Counted from the first letter of the stretch, positions 19,025 to 28,961 are shown. The stretch: 64,000 nt of DNA from Pedobacter sp. MR2016-24 (GCF_026239655.1 NZ_JAPIVO010000001.1:124001-188000), one strand, 5' to 3'. The notes: generated from the sequence alone by a model not told the origin. Program-made: numbers and translations.

Positions 19025-19830
19025 AAACCAGAGCAATAACGGCATTCTTTTTTACGATAGTAATGTTGGGTTCCATGTTCCTTGGTGCCTATACTTTCAC
19101 CGCTTTTTACCTGTTGCTGAGCGTTTTCAGTCTGGCAGAATTTTATAAACTGATTAAAACATCCGGGATCAGGCCGCACCGTAATATTGCTTTAGCAGTA
19201 GGCGCATTGATATTTTTGGTCACCGCAGGTTATCATTTTCTGCAGTTTGAAACAAAATATTTGCTGATACTGATTCCATTAATTTTCTCTGTTTTTGTGG
19301 GAGAACTGTATAAAAAAGATAAAATTCCCTTTGCCAATATCTCCTATACTTTTGTAGGCTTTATTTACGTGACTATTCCTTTCTGTTTTTTCTATTCCCT
19401 CGGGTTTTTAAACAGCTGGACGACTTATAATTTTCATTTGCCACTGGCTTTCCTGCTCTTGTTATGGGCTAATGATACCGGCGCATATCTGTTTGGCAGG
19501 AAATTAGGAAGCCATAAGCTTTTCGAACGCCATTCGCCTAAAAAAACATGGGAAGGCTTTTTTGGAGGAATGCTGACCAGTTTATTGGTTTCATTTATCA
19601 TCTCAACCTTTTTCAAGGAAATTTCCCCGTTGATATGGGCTGGAATGTCTATTCTGGTCGTGAGTTTCGGAACACTTGGAGACCTGGTTGAATCAATGCT
19701 GAAAAGAAGTTTAAATGCAAAAGACTCGGGCAGTTTACTACCTGGCCATGGGGGCTTATTAGACCGCTTTGACGGCTTATTAATCGCTGCACCGGTAGTT
19801 TATGCCTATTTATATCTATTACTTAGCTAA
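19021..19830 (+). CDS. cdsA: Phosphatidate cytidylyltransferase CdsA
   Basis: CdsA makes CDP-diacylglycerol from phosphatidic acid and CTP, the branch point of phospholipid synthesis in the inner membrane. The 269-residue protein has about seven membrane helices. The complete C-terminal family signature is seen in two parts, RSLNAKDSGSLLPGHGG followed by LLDRFDGLL, with the metal-binding KD and HGG/DRxD groups. SPKKTWEGFFGG precedes it. It overlaps the DUF2007 gene by 4 bp. Its later-pathway relative psd lies 21 kb away. Confidence 0.96.
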   Translation: MKTRAITAFFFTIVMLGSMFLGAYTFTAFYLLLSVFSLAEFYKLIKTSGIRPHRNIALAVGALIFLVTAGYHFLQFETKYLLILIPLIFSVFVGELYKKDKIPFANISYTFVGFIYVTIPFCFFYSLGFLNSWTTYNFHLPLAFLLLLWANDTGAYLFGRKLGSHKLFERHSPKKTWEGFFGGMLTSLLVSFIISTFFKEISPLIWAGMSILVVSFGTLGDLVESMLKRSLNAKDSGSLLPGHGGLLDRFDGLLIAAPVVYAYLYLLLS

Positions 19831-19855
19831 ATTTCATTAAAGGAATATAATAGTT

Positions 19856-20332
19856 ATGCTGGTTGACATTATATTTAAAGGGAATCTCGCTTCTTTAAAC
19901 CTGCAATTTTTGAAAGACTTTCTTTTCGATTTTAAGAAAGTTCAGGTTCATTATCCAGAAGATAGTGTTCCTGAAAGTTTTGAGGAGATTGGAGTTATTC
20001 TTAATGATAATGTCTATGTTGATTTAACGATTGCAACAGATTTTTTGAATATAAATGAGATATTAGTTGAAAAAGTCTTCATTGGTTTTACCAAAAACTA
20101 TGAAAATTTTGAATTACTTTTCTTTTTTGATATTCGTGACCTGAAACATTTGAATATTAAGGAGGCATTTGGTGAATTAATATATTGGACTGATTTTTTT
20201 ACAACTAAGTATAGTTTCAACCACTATGTTTGCCAGATGGACAATGGAAATAAAAATGAGTATTATTTCGACATAAACGGTCTGGGTCCGTTGTATAAAG
20301 AGGCAATTGCCGATTTTGAAGCTAATTTATAA
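19856..20332 (+). CDS. Hypothetical protein, 158 residues
   Basis: I do not recognise this protein. It is soluble, acidic and rich in Phe, Asp and Asn, with no signal peptide or membrane helix. The start is 26 bp after cdsA, preceded by AAAGGAA, a plausible ribosome binding site, so it could be the last gene of that operon. Its TAA stop and the stop of the DUF3820 gene share the palindrome TTATAA. Confidence 0.75.
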   Translation: MLVDIIFKGNLASLNLQFLKDFLFDFKKVQVHYPEDSVPESFEEIGVILNDNVYVDLTIATDFLNINEILVEKVFIGFTKNYENFELLFFFDIRDLKHLNIKEAFGELIYWTDFFTTKYSFNHYVCQMDNGNKNEYYFDINGLGPLYKEAIADFEANL

Positions 20333-20545
20333 AGATCTGTTTCTTAAAGGTTTTAACAGGTATTCCAAACCGTTCAGTCTGATCTCATACATGGTGCCCA
20401 GTAACTCTCCCAATTTACCCGGAGGCAAACCTTTACTTTGAAACCAGACCAGGTAAGTCTCCGGCAAGTCACAGATCAATTTGCCTTTATATTTACCAAA
20501 AGGCATCTGGAAGGTCACCAGGTCATTTAACAGCTGTGGGTTCAT
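20327..20545 (-). CDS. DUF3820 family protein
   Basis: A 72-residue protein with the family motif MPFGKYKGKLICDLPETYLVWF followed in sequence by GLPPGKLGELL. The MPFGKYKG element resembles a loop in exonuclease-associated domains, so a nucleic-acid role is guessed, not shown. It lies 8 bp after mfd on the same strand and is probably co-transcribed with it. Confidence 0.88.
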   Translation of the reverse strand: MNPQLLNDLVTFQMPFGKYKGKLICDLPETYLVWFQSKGLPPGKLGELLGTMYEIRLNGLEYLLKPLRNRSL

Positions 20546-20553
20546 GTAAGAGC

Positions 20554-23500
20554 TTATTGGGCGATCATTTCTAACATTTCTATTGCTTCATCTACCGTAT
20601 TCAGATTTTCAAAAGCTATTCTTAAAGTATCTTTGACCTCTTTGAGGTTACACATCCGCGGATGCTGTTGTGCAAAAGCCAGTATTTTACCAAACATAGG
20701 AGAATCGAAGAAATTGGATTGTTTATTGGAGATAAAATAACCTCTGAGTACGCCTTTTTTAAAACTCAGCTTTTCAAAGCCCAGTCTTTTGGCCGACCAT
20801 TGCAGGCGCAGCACTTTTAACATGGTTTTAACAGGCTTAGGTACATTGCCGAACCGGTCTTTCAATGACGTTTCAAAGGCTTCCAGCTGCTTTTCATCAT
20901 CCAGCTTGGATAATTCTGTATAGAGGTTATACCGTTCTGTGATGTTCGTTACATAGTCGTCCGGAATATAAAGCTCCAGATCAGTATCTATCTGTGTAAA
21001 GGTAACAAAGGGACGTTCTTTCTCGTCTTTAAAGAGATCCTTGAATTCATCTGATTTTAATTCCTGAATCGCTTCATCTAAAATCTTATGATACATTTCA
21101 AAGCCTATTTCTGCGATGAAACCACTTTGTTCTGCACCAAGTAAATTACCACTTCCACGGATATCCAAATCGCGCATAGCGATATTGAAACCACTGCCTA
21201 AATCAGAAAATTCTTCAATAGCACTGAGTCTTTTCCTTGCTTCAGAAGTCAGTGTAGAGAGCGGCGGACTCAGTAAATAACAGAAAGCCTTTTTATTTGA
21301 CCTTCCTACCCTGCCACGCATCTGATGAAGGTCACTCAGACCAAACATATGAGCATGGTTGATAATTATGGTATTTGCATTTGGAATGTCCAGACCGGCT
21401 TCAATAATAGTTGTAGCCACCAGCACATCCTTTTCTCCATTGATAAAATCGAGCATTACATCCTCCAGGGCATCCCCATCCAGTTGCCCGTGGGCAATAC
21501 CGATCCTGGCTTTGGGCACCAGGGTTTGTATCAGTCCGCCCAGCTGAGGAAGATCATTCACCCTGTTATGGATAAAAAATACCTGTCCTCCCCTGTCCAG
21601 TTCAAACTGAACAGCTTCCTGTATCAGTTTATCATTGAAAACATGTAATTCCGTATTTACTGCCTGTCTGTTTGGAGGTGGCGTACTCATGATAGAAAGA
21701 TCCCTTGCACCCATTAAGGAGAAATGAAGGGTTCTCGGAATTGGCGTTGCCGTCAATGTAAGCGTATCTACGTTGACTCTTAAAGCACGCAGTTTCTCTT
21801 TGGAAGTTACCCCAAATTTCTGCTCTTCATCAATGATCATGATGCCCAGATCCTTGAACTTGACATCCTTACTCAGTAAACGGTGTGTGCCGATTACTAT
21901 GTCTACTTTACCTTCTGCAAGTTGCGCTAAGGTTTCTTTGATCTGCTTATTTGTTTTGAAACGATTGATATAGTCAACCTTACATGGAAAGTCCTTTAAA
22001 CGGCCTGAAAACGTCTTGAAATGCTGCAATGCCAGAATGGTGGTAGGTACAAGAACTGCCGCCTGTTTACCATTGGCTACGGCTTTAAAAGCAGCCCTTA
22101 TGGCAATTTCTGTTTTTCCGAAACCCACATCCCCGCAAACCAGCCTGTCCATCGGATGTGGTGCTTCCATATCCTTTTTCACGTCGTTAGTCGCCTTCAT
22201 CTGATCCGGCGTATCTTCATAAATAAATGAAGCTTCCAGTTCTGTTTCCAGGTAGCCGTCAGGATCGAACGCAGTGCCCACCTGTGCCTTTCTCAATGCA
22301 TACAACTTGATCAGGTCGCGGGCAATATCTTTAACTTTTTTTTTAGTCGTTTTTTTAAGTTTGTCCCAGGCCTCGGTACCCAGTTTATTCATTTTCGGGG
22401 CAGTCCCATCTTTTCCGCTATACTTAGCAATACGGTTAAGGGAGTTGATATTGACATACAGCAGGTCATTATCTGCATATACCAGACGAATCATCTCCTG
22501 TGTTTTGCCACTTACTTCTACCTTTTCCAGACCTGCATATTTACCGATACCGTGGTCTATATGCGTTACGAAATCGCCGGGTTTAAGGTCGCGCAGCTCC
22601 TTGAGGGTGATCGACTGACTACGCTGGTACCCCCTTTTGAGCTTGTATTTATAAAAACGGTCAAATATCTGGTGATCCGTATAAAAAGCCACCTGTTGAG
22701 CCGGATCTATAAATCCTTCCCTCAGCTGAATATTGAGCGGAATAAATTTGGCCGACTTGTCTATATCATCTAAAATTGCATACAGGCGTTCTGTCTGTTT
22801 GGCAGAAGAACTGCAGATGAAATTATGTACACCCTGTTTCTCATTCTCTTTCAGATTATGGATCAGCAGGTTGAAATCCTTGTTAAAAGAAGGCTGCGGT
22901 TTGGTATCAAAATGAATGACGTGATCTGTCTGATAAAAAAACTGCTTGCCAAATTCTACCATAGGGAAGTCGTGCAGGATATCCCCGATCATTTTCTCAT
23001 CCGAAAATGCAAACTTCGGATCTATCCAGTCCATGTTCTCCTGCTTTTCTTTTGCAGGCAATGCTTTCCATAATTCCGTTGCTTTTTTATAGCCTGTTTT
23101 GATGACATCTAAAGCAAATGCAACATCCTTAAACCATAACTGTGTATCCTTTTCTATATAATCGAGCAGGTTGATATTACTTTCCGTGAGGTATTTCGAC
23201 TGTACATTAGGGATAATCGTCAGGCTCTTTACATCTTCCACAGAAAGCTGACTTTCAATTTCAAATGTACGGATGCTTTCAATTTCGTCACCAAAAAATT
23301 CAATCCTGTAAGGCAGATCATGTGAGAAAGAGAAAATATCTACAATTCCTCCGCGGATAGAGAACTGGCCGGGTTCATAAACAAAATCACGACGTTCAAA
23401 ATTATAATCAAACAGGAACTCATTGATAAAATCTATTCCAAGTTTGATACCAAGGCTGATTTCCAGTGTATTGTTTTCCAGTACGGATCTGTTGATGACC

Positions 23501-23895
23501 TTCTCTGCCAATGCTTCGGGATAGGTAACTACAATCTTGCCGTATTCGGAATGATGGTTCAATTCGTTCAGCACCTCTGCCCTGGCCAGCACGTTTGCAG
23601 TATCTACCTGGGTAAAATCAAAAGCCTTGCGGAAAGAGGAAGGAAACAACAATACCTCCTTCTCCAGGATACTCTCCAGATCTGACATAAAGTAGGCTGC
23701 CTCTTCCCTGTCCGGTAAAATAAACAACTGTGGTTTATGCAGCAGGAAATAGGTAGCTACAGCAATAGTCGCATCGGCAGAACCGACAAGACCTTTTAAC
23801 TGCAATTTAGTACCTTTAGCCGAATTGAGTGCTTTTGCCAGTTCGACAATGCGCTCATCTGTTTTGTATCTGTTGATCAGGTCGCGGATATTCAC
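20554..23895 (-). CDS. mfd: Transcription-repair coupling factor Mfd
   Basis: Mfd removes RNA polymerase stalled at DNA lesions and recruits UvrA. The 1113-residue protein has an N-terminal UvrB-like region (to about 340), a CarD-like RNA-polymerase-binding domain with DFVTHIDHGIGKYAGL (about 440-455), and a RecG-like helicase: Walker A GDVGFGKTE (about 590), DEEQ (about 688), TATPIPRTL (about 714), TTIIEAGLDIPNA (about 827) and QMRGRVGRS. A TRCF C-terminal domain follows. The start codon is GTG, preceded at 3 bp by a -7-like box, so the mRNA may lack a leader. Confidence 0.97.
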   Translation of the reverse strand: MNIRDLINRYKTDERIVELAKALNSAKGTKLQLKGLVGSADATIAVATYFLLHKPQLFILPDREEAAYFMSDLESILEKEVLLFPSSFRKAFDFTQVDTANVLARAEVLNELNHHSEYGKIVVTYPEALAEKVINRSVLENNTLEISLGIKLGIDFINEFLFDYNFERRDFVYEPGQFSIRGGIVDIFSFSHDLPYRIEFFGDEIESIRTFEIESQLSVEDVKSLTIIPNVQSKYLTESNINLLDYIEKDTQLWFKDVAFALDVIKTGYKKATELWKALPAKEKQENMDWIDPKFAFSDEKMIGDILHDFPMVEFGKQFFYQTDHVIHFDTKPQPSFNKDFNLLIHNLKENEKQGVHNFICSSSAKQTERLYAILDDIDKSAKFIPLNIQLREGFIDPAQQVAFYTDHQIFDRFYKYKLKRGYQRSQSITLKELRDLKPGDFVTHIDHGIGKYAGLEKVEVSGKTQEMIRLVYADNDLLYVNINSLNRIAKYSGKDGTAPKMNKLGTEAWDKLKKTTKKKVKDIARDLIKLYALRKAQVGTAFDPDGYLETELEASFIYEDTPDQMKATNDVKKDMEAPHPMDRLVCGDVGFGKTEIAIRAAFKAVANGKQAAVLVPTTILALQHFKTFSGRLKDFPCKVDYINRFKTNKQIKETLAQLAEGKVDIVIGTHRLLSKDVKFKDLGIMIIDEEQKFGVTSKEKLRALRVNVDTLTLTATPIPRTLHFSLMGARDLSIMSTPPPNRQAVNTELHVFNDKLIQEAVQFELDRGGQVFFIHNRVNDLPQLGGLIQTLVPKARIGIAHGQLDGDALEDVMLDFINGEKDVLVATTIIEAGLDIPNANTIIINHAHMFGLSDLHQMRGRVGRSNKKAFCYLLSPPLSTLTSEARKRLSAIEEFSDLGSGFNIAMRDLDIRGSGNLLGAEQSGFIAEIGFEMYHKILDEAIQELKSDEFKDLFKDEKERPFVTFTQIDTDLELYIPDDYVTNITERYNLYTELSKLDDEKQLEAFETSLKDRFGNVPKPVKTMLKVLRLQWSAKRLGFEKLSFKKGVLRGYFISNKQSNFFDSPMFGKILAFAQQHPRMCNLKEVKDTLRIAFENLNTVDEAIEMLEMIAQ

Positions 23896-23898
23896 GCT

Positions 23899-23907
23899 GT
23901 AAAGATA
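23899..23907 (-). promoter_or_regulatory. -7-like box 3 bp before mfd
   Basis: Minus strand TATCTTTAC then AGC then the GTG start. It differs from TAnnTTTG only in the last G. The same nonamer stands at the same distance before the gene at 24672. Confidence 0.4.
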
Positions 23908-23972
23908 ATATTTATGATTTGCTATCCTGTAACATTGCGGCCATTTATAACTCTAAAATTCAAAACCTTAAG

Positions 23973-24290
23973 ATGAACAGATTTCCTGCGGAGCTCATTT
24001 TCTGGACAACAGCCTTAGTTTTACTCGCTACCGCTGAACCTCATCATCACCTGCAGGAGCATCATTTTACCTTTTGTCCCCTGGCCAATATGGGTATAGA
24101 CTGGTGTCCGGGATGTGGATTGGGCAGGTCAGTTACCCAGCTTTTTCATGGGAACCTGCAGGAAAGTTTTAAAATGCACTGGTTTGGTGTGCCGGCAACA
24201 CTGATTATCATGTATAGAATCGGAGTGTTAGGCAGGAATCAGTTTAAAAAGAATGTACTATTAAAGAATAAGGAGAATGATTATGTATAA
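23973..24290 (+). CDS. DUF2752 domain membrane protein
   Basis: About 105 residues from the ATG giving MNRFPAEL; a longer reading frame from 23919 adds 18 residues without similarity. Two hydrophobic segments flank the family motif CPLANMGIDWCPGCGLGRS, whose cysteines may bind metal or form disulfides. A HHHLQEHH run after the first helix is unusual. The function is unknown. It overlaps the next gene by 14 bp, so the two small membrane proteins are probably translated together. Confidence 0.8.
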   Translation: MNRFPAELIFWTTALVLLATAEPHHHLQEHHFTFCPLANMGIDWCPGCGLGRSVTQLFHGNLQESFKMHWFGVPATLIIMYRIGVLGRNQFKKNVLLKNKENDYV

Positions 24291-24648
24291 CTCACCATTT
24301 ATGATGCTTCCGGGCATCTCACCACAGGAATTTTCTTACCTGCAAACGGCTACTACAGGTTTCAGTGAGCAACAGCTGAATGGGTTTTTAATGGTTTATA
24401 ATAGCAAAAGGAGAAATCCGGACGATATGATCCTTTATTGTGTACTTGGGTTCTTTGTACCGGGTTTACCAAGATTTTTAACCAACCAGATCGGTTTGGG
24501 TATTTTGTATATGCTGACTTACGGATTGTGTGCCATAGGAACCATTATTGACCTGGTAAATTATAAAAGCCTGGCTTTTGAATACAACCAAAGAATGGTT
24601 TTTGAGAGCCTTCAGCTGGTAAAAATGGGAACAATAGCGCAATCTTAA
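24277..24648 (+). CDS. TM2 domain-containing protein
   Basis: A 123-residue protein. A soluble first half with SGISPQ-like and LNGFLMVYNSKRRNPDD segments precedes two helices joined by a short turn, VLGFFVPGLPRFLTNQ and GILYMLTYGLCAIGTIIDL, which is the TM2 pattern. TM2 proteins are widespread and of unknown function. The overlap with the DUF2752 gene suggests a joint role; these two families are often neighbours in Bacteroidota as far as I know. Confidence 0.82.
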   Translation: MIMYNSPFMMLPGISPQEFSYLQTATTGFSEQQLNGFLMVYNSKRRNPDDMILYCVLGFFVPGLPRFLTNQIGLGILYMLTYGLCAIGTIIDLVNYKSLAFEYNQRMVFESLQLVKMGTIAQS

Positions 24649-24659
24649 AAACCTAGTCT

Positions 24660-24668
24660 TATCTTTAC
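24660..24668 (+). promoter_or_regulatory. -7-like box 3 bp before the Nif3-like gene
   Basis: TATCTTTAC, then TGC, then ATG. Sequence and spacing are the same as before mfd. Confidence 0.4.
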
Positions 24669-24671
24669 TGC

Positions 24672-25769
24672 ATGAGATTATCCGTGCTGATTAAACATCT
24701 GGAAGAATATGCGCCACTGAATTATCAGGAAGATTATGATAATTCGGGATTGCTTGCGGGAAATCCTGATCAGGAAATTACGGGGGCCATGGTGGCACTG
24801 GACTGTCTGGAAGAAGTGGTTGATGAAGCTATTGCGCATAACTTTAACCTGGTCATCACCCACCACCCTATTGTTTTTAAAGGTTTGAAAAAGCTGACCG
24901 GGAAAAATTATGTGGAGCGTGTGCTGTTAAAAGCGATCAGGAATAATATTGCCTTATATGCCACCCATACTAATTTGGACAGTGTGTCGAATGGTGTAAA
25001 TGGCGTGATCTGTAACAGACTGGGCTTACAGCAGGCTAAAATTCTGAGTCCCAAAAGTGGATTACTGAAAAAACTGGTTACTTTTTGTCCGCTTGCACAG
25101 GCAGGGATGCTGCGGGAAGCTTTATTTGCTGCCGGTGCGGGACATATTGCAAATTACAGTGAATGCAGTTTCAATGCAGAAGGTTTCGGAACCTTTAAGG
25201 CAGGTGAAAATACTGACCCCTTTGCGGGTGCTAAAGGTTTACAGCACCAAGAGCCGGAAGTACGGATTGAAACGATATTTCCAGCGCAGCTGGAGCGGAA
25301 AGTGCTGCTGTCCCTGTTGGAAAATCATCCTTATGAAGAGGTCGCCTATGATATTTATCCCTTGGAAAATAAATTAGCTACTGTGGGTGCAGGAATGATT
25401 GGGTGGCTGACAGATGAAATGGAGCTGAACGACTTTCTGCATTTTGTGAAGGACAGGATGAATGTAACTTTAATCAGGCATACACAAGATACCGGCAAAA
25501 AAATAAAGAAAGTAGCCGTTTGTGGTGGTTCTGGCAGTTTTTTGCTGAATCATGCCCTGGCTGCGGGGGCAGATGCTTTTATCACTGCTGATTTCAAATA
25601 CCATGAATTTTTTGATGCAGATGGAAAACTGGTGATCGCAGATATCGGACACTTTGAAAGTGAACAATTTACATCTGATTTGTTGATTGATATTATTCGG
25701 GAAAAATTTCCTAACTTTGCGATCCGTTTAACGGAGCATAATACAAACCCCATAAATTATTTCATTTAA
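24672..25769 (+). CDS. Nif3-like dinuclear metal-centre protein (YqfO/YbgI family)
   Basis: A 365-residue member of the Nif3 family, which forms hexameric toroids with two metals per subunit; the substrate is disputed (GTP cyclohydrolase I type 2 is often annotated). Metal-binding motifs are FNLVITHHPIVFKGLKKL, YATHTNLDS and, at the C-terminus, IADIGHFESEQF. A PII-like insertion domain, here with LLSLLENHPYEEVAYDIYPLE, separates the halves as in YqfO. The last base is shared with the start of the zinc-ribbon gene, so the two genes form a coupled operon. Confidence 0.92.
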   Translation: MRLSVLIKHLEEYAPLNYQEDYDNSGLLAGNPDQEITGAMVALDCLEEVVDEAIAHNFNLVITHHPIVFKGLKKLTGKNYVERVLLKAIRNNIALYATHTNLDSVSNGVNGVICNRLGLQQAKILSPKSGLLKKLVTFCPLAQAGMLREALFAAGAGHIANYSECSFNAEGFGTFKAGENTDPFAGAKGLQHQEPEVRIETIFPAQLERKVLLSLLENHPYEEVAYDIYPLENKLATVGAGMIGWLTDEMELNDFLHFVKDRMNVTLIRHTQDTGKKIKKVAVCGGSGSFLLNHALAAGADAFITADFKYHEFFDADGKLVIADIGHFESEQFTSDLLIDIIREKFPNFAIRLTEHNTNPINYFI

Positions 25770-26512
25770 TGGAACAAACTGTAGAGCAAAAGCTAAAGGC
25801 TTTATACGAATTACAAACCCTTCATACAAAAATTGATAAAATACGTCAGATCCGTGGTGAATTACCAATGGAAGTGGCTGATTTAGAAGATGAGGTTGCA
25901 GGATTGGAAACGCGTATACAAAAATTCAAGGCTGAATTGGATGAAACTGAAGATGCCATTGTAACGCGTAAAAACATGATCAAAGAATCTCAAAATTTGA
26001 TCAAAAAGTATGACACGCAGTTAAAAGAAGTTAAAAATAATCGTGAATACGATGCTTTGACTAAAGAAGTTGAAATACAATCTCTTGAAATTCAGGTTTG
26101 TGAAAAGAAAATCAGAGAGCATGGATTTGAAATTGCTTCTAAAACTGAAATCTATGAAAAAGCACTTGCTGATCTTGAATCAAGAAAAAATGACTTAGAC
26201 ATCAAAAAAAGTGAGTTGCAAACGATTACTTCTGAAACAGAGAAAGACGAACTGGCTTTATCTAAAAAAGCGGAAAAAGCTGAAGGAGTAATTGATGAGC
26301 GTTTATTAATCGCCTACAGAAGATTGAGAGGAAATGCAAGTAATGGTCTGGCAGTAGTTACGATTGACCGTGATTCTTGTTCAGGTTGTTTCAATCAGAT
26401 TCCACCTCAGCGTCAGTTAGACATTCGTCAACGTAAAAAAATCATTGTATGTGAGCATTGCGGAAGGGTTTTAGTAGATGAGGCTTTAACACAAGAGTCT
26501 GTTGCTGTATAA
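25769..26512 (+). CDS. Coiled-coil zinc-ribbon protein (CT398-like)
   Basis: A 247-residue protein. Residues about 1-185 are one long helical hairpin-type coiled coil. The C-terminus is a C4 zinc ribbon with CSGCFNQIPPQ and CEHCGRVLVDE. This is the CT398/HP0958 type, whose Chlamydia and Helicobacter members bind RNA, sigma-54 or flagellar factors; the role in this lineage is unknown. Nif3-like and zinc-ribbon genes are a conserved pair in many bacteria. Confidence 0.88.
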   Translation: MEQTVEQKLKALYELQTLHTKIDKIRQIRGELPMEVADLEDEVAGLETRIQKFKAELDETEDAIVTRKNMIKESQNLIKKYDTQLKEVKNNREYDALTKEVEIQSLEIQVCEKKIREHGFEIASKTEIYEKALADLESRKNDLDIKKSELQTITSETEKDELALSKKAEKAEGVIDERLLIAYRRLRGNASNGLAVVTIDRDSCSGCFNQIPPQRQLDIRQRKKIIVCEHCGRVLVDEALTQESVAV

Positions 26513-26534
26513 TTAAGCATCAAAATATATCAGA

Positions 26535-26563
26535 AAGGTCAGATTTTTATCTGGCCTTTTTTT
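26535..26563 (+). terminator. Intrinsic terminator after the Nif3-like/zinc-ribbon operon
   Basis: AAGGTCAGAT-TTTT-ATCTGGCCTT pairs over 10 bp (one G-T) and runs into TTTTTTT. Confidence 0.85.
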
Positions 26564-26621
26564 GTTTTAAATTTCCGCATTCAAAACAAAAATCGTCATT
26601 GGGAGTTATATTGATCATATT

Positions 26622-28139
26622 ATGATATCTTCTGTTATTGCCAAAAGTCCTGTCAGCCGGCTTTTCAAATTGTCACTTTTATCTGTTTTCCTTTTCTTTC
26701 CAGCTGCCGTTAAGGCAAATTTTGATTTCAATGCGAATTGCTTGAAAGCATATCAGTACATTTTTGAACTGAAGCTGAATGCAGCGAGACAGTTGATCAG
26801 CAATGAAAAAAGAATCCATCCGAAGAATGCAATCGTACCGCTTTTAGAAAATTATGTGGACTATTTCCATCTGATCACGACAGAGAGCAAAGCTGATTTT
26901 GACCGGCTTAAAGAAAAAAAATCTGTACGGATAGATCAGATTGAGGATGAAGATGATAACTCTCCCTACTATCTGTATGCTCAGGCAGAAATTAACCTGC
27001 AATGGGCACTCATCAGAGGTCGTTACGGGGAATTTTTTGCGGCGGCAAGAGAAATAAAAAAGGCGAATTCACAATTGCTGGAAAACAGTAAAAAATATCC
27101 TGGTTTCCATCTGAATGGTAAAGGACTGGGCATGATTAATATATTTTTAGGTAATTTACCAGATGGTGTGCTGAAGAGTACCTTATCCACCTTTGGCATC
27201 AGAGGGAATGTGCAGACAGGTATAATGATGCTGGATAAGCTGGCTCAGAACCTGCCTAAATCTTCCTATGAGCCATTTTATGAAGAGGTTGTCTTCTATT
27301 ATGCATTTGTTTTATCGGATCTGGTCCATGCACCCGATGCTTATGCGAAAACAATGCGTTATACTGCACGAATATCGGATCAGAGTTTATTAAAGGCCTA
27401 TCTGCAGGCCTATGTATGTGCAAGAAATGGCCATACAGATGAAGCGATTACTATTTTGGGCGACAGGCCTACGGGGGAAGCCTACCAGCCATTTGCATAC
27501 CTGGAGCTGCTCACGGGGATCGCCAAGCTCAATAAACTGGATTATTCTGCCGCTGCCAATTTCAAAAGATTTTTACAGCTAAATAAAGGTGATAACCATA
27601 TCAAAGATGCTAACCTTCATCTTGGATGGGTAGCCCTCTTAAATGGCGACACAGGGCTTTATAATGCCGCTGTTATCAAAGTTAAGCAGTCGGGGTATAC
27701 TTACAGTGACAAAGATAAGCAGGCACTAAATGAAGCTAATGCTTTGCGGCCCGATACGGAGCTGCTCAAAGCCAGGTTATTATTTGACGGAGGTTATTAT
27801 CAAAAGGCACTGAAAGCGCTCTCAGATGTCAATACTGATCGGTTTAAGAATGACAGGGATAAGGTTGAATACCAGTACCGTTTAGGGCGTATCCATGATG
27901 AGCTGGGCAGAGACGATGAAGCGTTACAGGATTACCAGCGAACCATCAATGCAGGAAAAAGTCTTAAATATTACTACGCAGCTACGGCTGCGGTTAATAT
28001 GGGAAAAATATACCTGAAGAAAAAGAATAGTGCTAAGGCAAAGGCGTATTTTAATCTCGCTATCAATATGAAAAACCATGAATATGAAAACAGCATAGAA
28101 GCTCAGGCCAAAGATGGCCTGAGACATCTGTCTGACTAA
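26622..28139 (+). CDS. Secreted tetratricopeptide-repeat protein
   Basis: A 505-residue protein with a signal peptide (hydrophobic core LSLLSVFLFFPAAVKA, cleavage near residue 32). The C-terminal third has clear TPR-like helices: LLFDGGYYQKALKALSD, YRLGRIHDELGRDDEALQDY and AAVNMGKIYLKKKNSAKAKAY. The N-terminal part is also helical. No enzyme motif is seen, so it is probably a periplasmic scaffold. The stop codon directly abuts that of the convergent lipoprotein gene (0 bp spacing). Confidence 0.82.
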   Translation: MISSVIAKSPVSRLFKLSLLSVFLFFPAAVKANFDFNANCLKAYQYIFELKLNAARQLISNEKRIHPKNAIVPLLENYVDYFHLITTESKADFDRLKEKKSVRIDQIEDEDDNSPYYLYAQAEINLQWALIRGRYGEFFAAAREIKKANSQLLENSKKYPGFHLNGKGLGMINIFLGNLPDGVLKSTLSTFGIRGNVQTGIMMLDKLAQNLPKSSYEPFYEEVVFYYAFVLSDLVHAPDAYAKTMRYTARISDQSLLKAYLQAYVCARNGHTDEAITILGDRPTGEAYQPFAYLELLTGIAKLNKLDYSAAANFKRFLQLNKGDNHIKDANLHLGWVALLNGDTGLYNAAVIKVKQSGYTYSDKDKQALNEANALRPDTELLKARLLFDGGYYQKALKALSDVNTDRFKNDRDKVEYQYRLGRIHDELGRDDEALQDYQRTINAGKSLKYYYAATAAVNMGKIYLKKKNSAKAKAYFNLAINMKNHEYENSIEAQAKDGLRHLSD

Positions 28140-28961
28140 TTATTTGTGGTTTTTTTCTGTCAACGCCGCATCTGTGGCAACCAGTGCTCCGGTAGCACCA
28201 ACAAGAGCTACCCCCACCATTGCTTTTCCGAATCCGGTAGTTCTTGAATTGTAAATAACATTGCCTGGTTTTGCGGCGTAATCTGTCAGGGCTGATGGAT
28301 TAGCTCCCGTCCTGATCATACCGGAAACAAAAAATTCATGCTGATAAGCAAACATTTGTGGCTGATTGCCTTTTAAAGTATACAGAGTCAGGTAACTTCT
28401 GAATTTCAGTGGAGAATTTGCGGCTGAAAAACCAGCTTCTTTTACATGTACTATACCAGTGCCATCATTATAGTTCAGGGCAGATTTTTTAAATAACGAA
28501 TCAGGAACTTTATACATTTCAACCTGATTTAAAGTGTAGGTGGTCCTGCTCACTTTAGATTTAGGTGGAATAAAGCTTTCTTCTTTGGAAAGTTTCGCGG
28601 TCGCATTGATGTTTCCGTCTGTATACGTGCTGCCGTGATAATATCTCGTACTGCTGGAAGAGGTTTCGCCGGTAATTTTTACTTCATCGTCAACAAAGCT
28701 ATAGGATTTATCGCCTACAATTACTGCAGAACGCTGCCAGTTGACGTATAAAGGCTCATTCAATTTATTGTAAACGTCCACGTGCATAGGTGCATTATCA
28801 CCTGTAAAACTGTAACTGATTCGAAGTGAATCGTTTTCCAGGTTAAAGGTTCCGGTGGAATCAGGTTGAGCACTCCCCGAACTGGAAACTGTGCTGAGCA
28901 GATAGGATGTGCAGGAGGATAGCATGGCTACCGCACCGAATAAGAGAAATAATTTTTTCAT
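28140..28961 (-). CDS. Hypothetical lipoprotein
   Basis: A 273-residue protein with a type II signal peptide ending in MLSSC (Cys17), so it is lipid-anchored. The mature part is Ser/Thr-rich and beta-strand-rich with no motif I know; a glycine/alanine-rich hydrophobic segment (AMVGVALVGATGALVATDAAL) near the C-terminus could be a membrane helix. The start codon lies inside a 17-bp inverted repeat (arms 28951-28967 and 28994-29010), which may affect expression. Function unknown. Confidence 0.78.
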   Translation of the reverse strand: MKKLFLLFGAVAMLSSCTSYLLSTVSSSGSAQPDSTGTFNLENDSLRISYSFTGDNAPMHVDVYNKLNEPLYVNWQRSAVIVGDKSYSFVDDEVKITGETSSSSTRYYHGSTYTDGNINATAKLSKEESFIPPKSKVSRTTYTLNQVEMYKVPDSLFKKSALNYNDGTGIVHVKEAGFSAANSPLKFRSYLTLYTLKGNQPQMFAYQHEFFVSGMIRTGANPSALTDYAAKPGNVIYNSRTTGFGKAMVGVALVGATGALVATDAALTEKNHK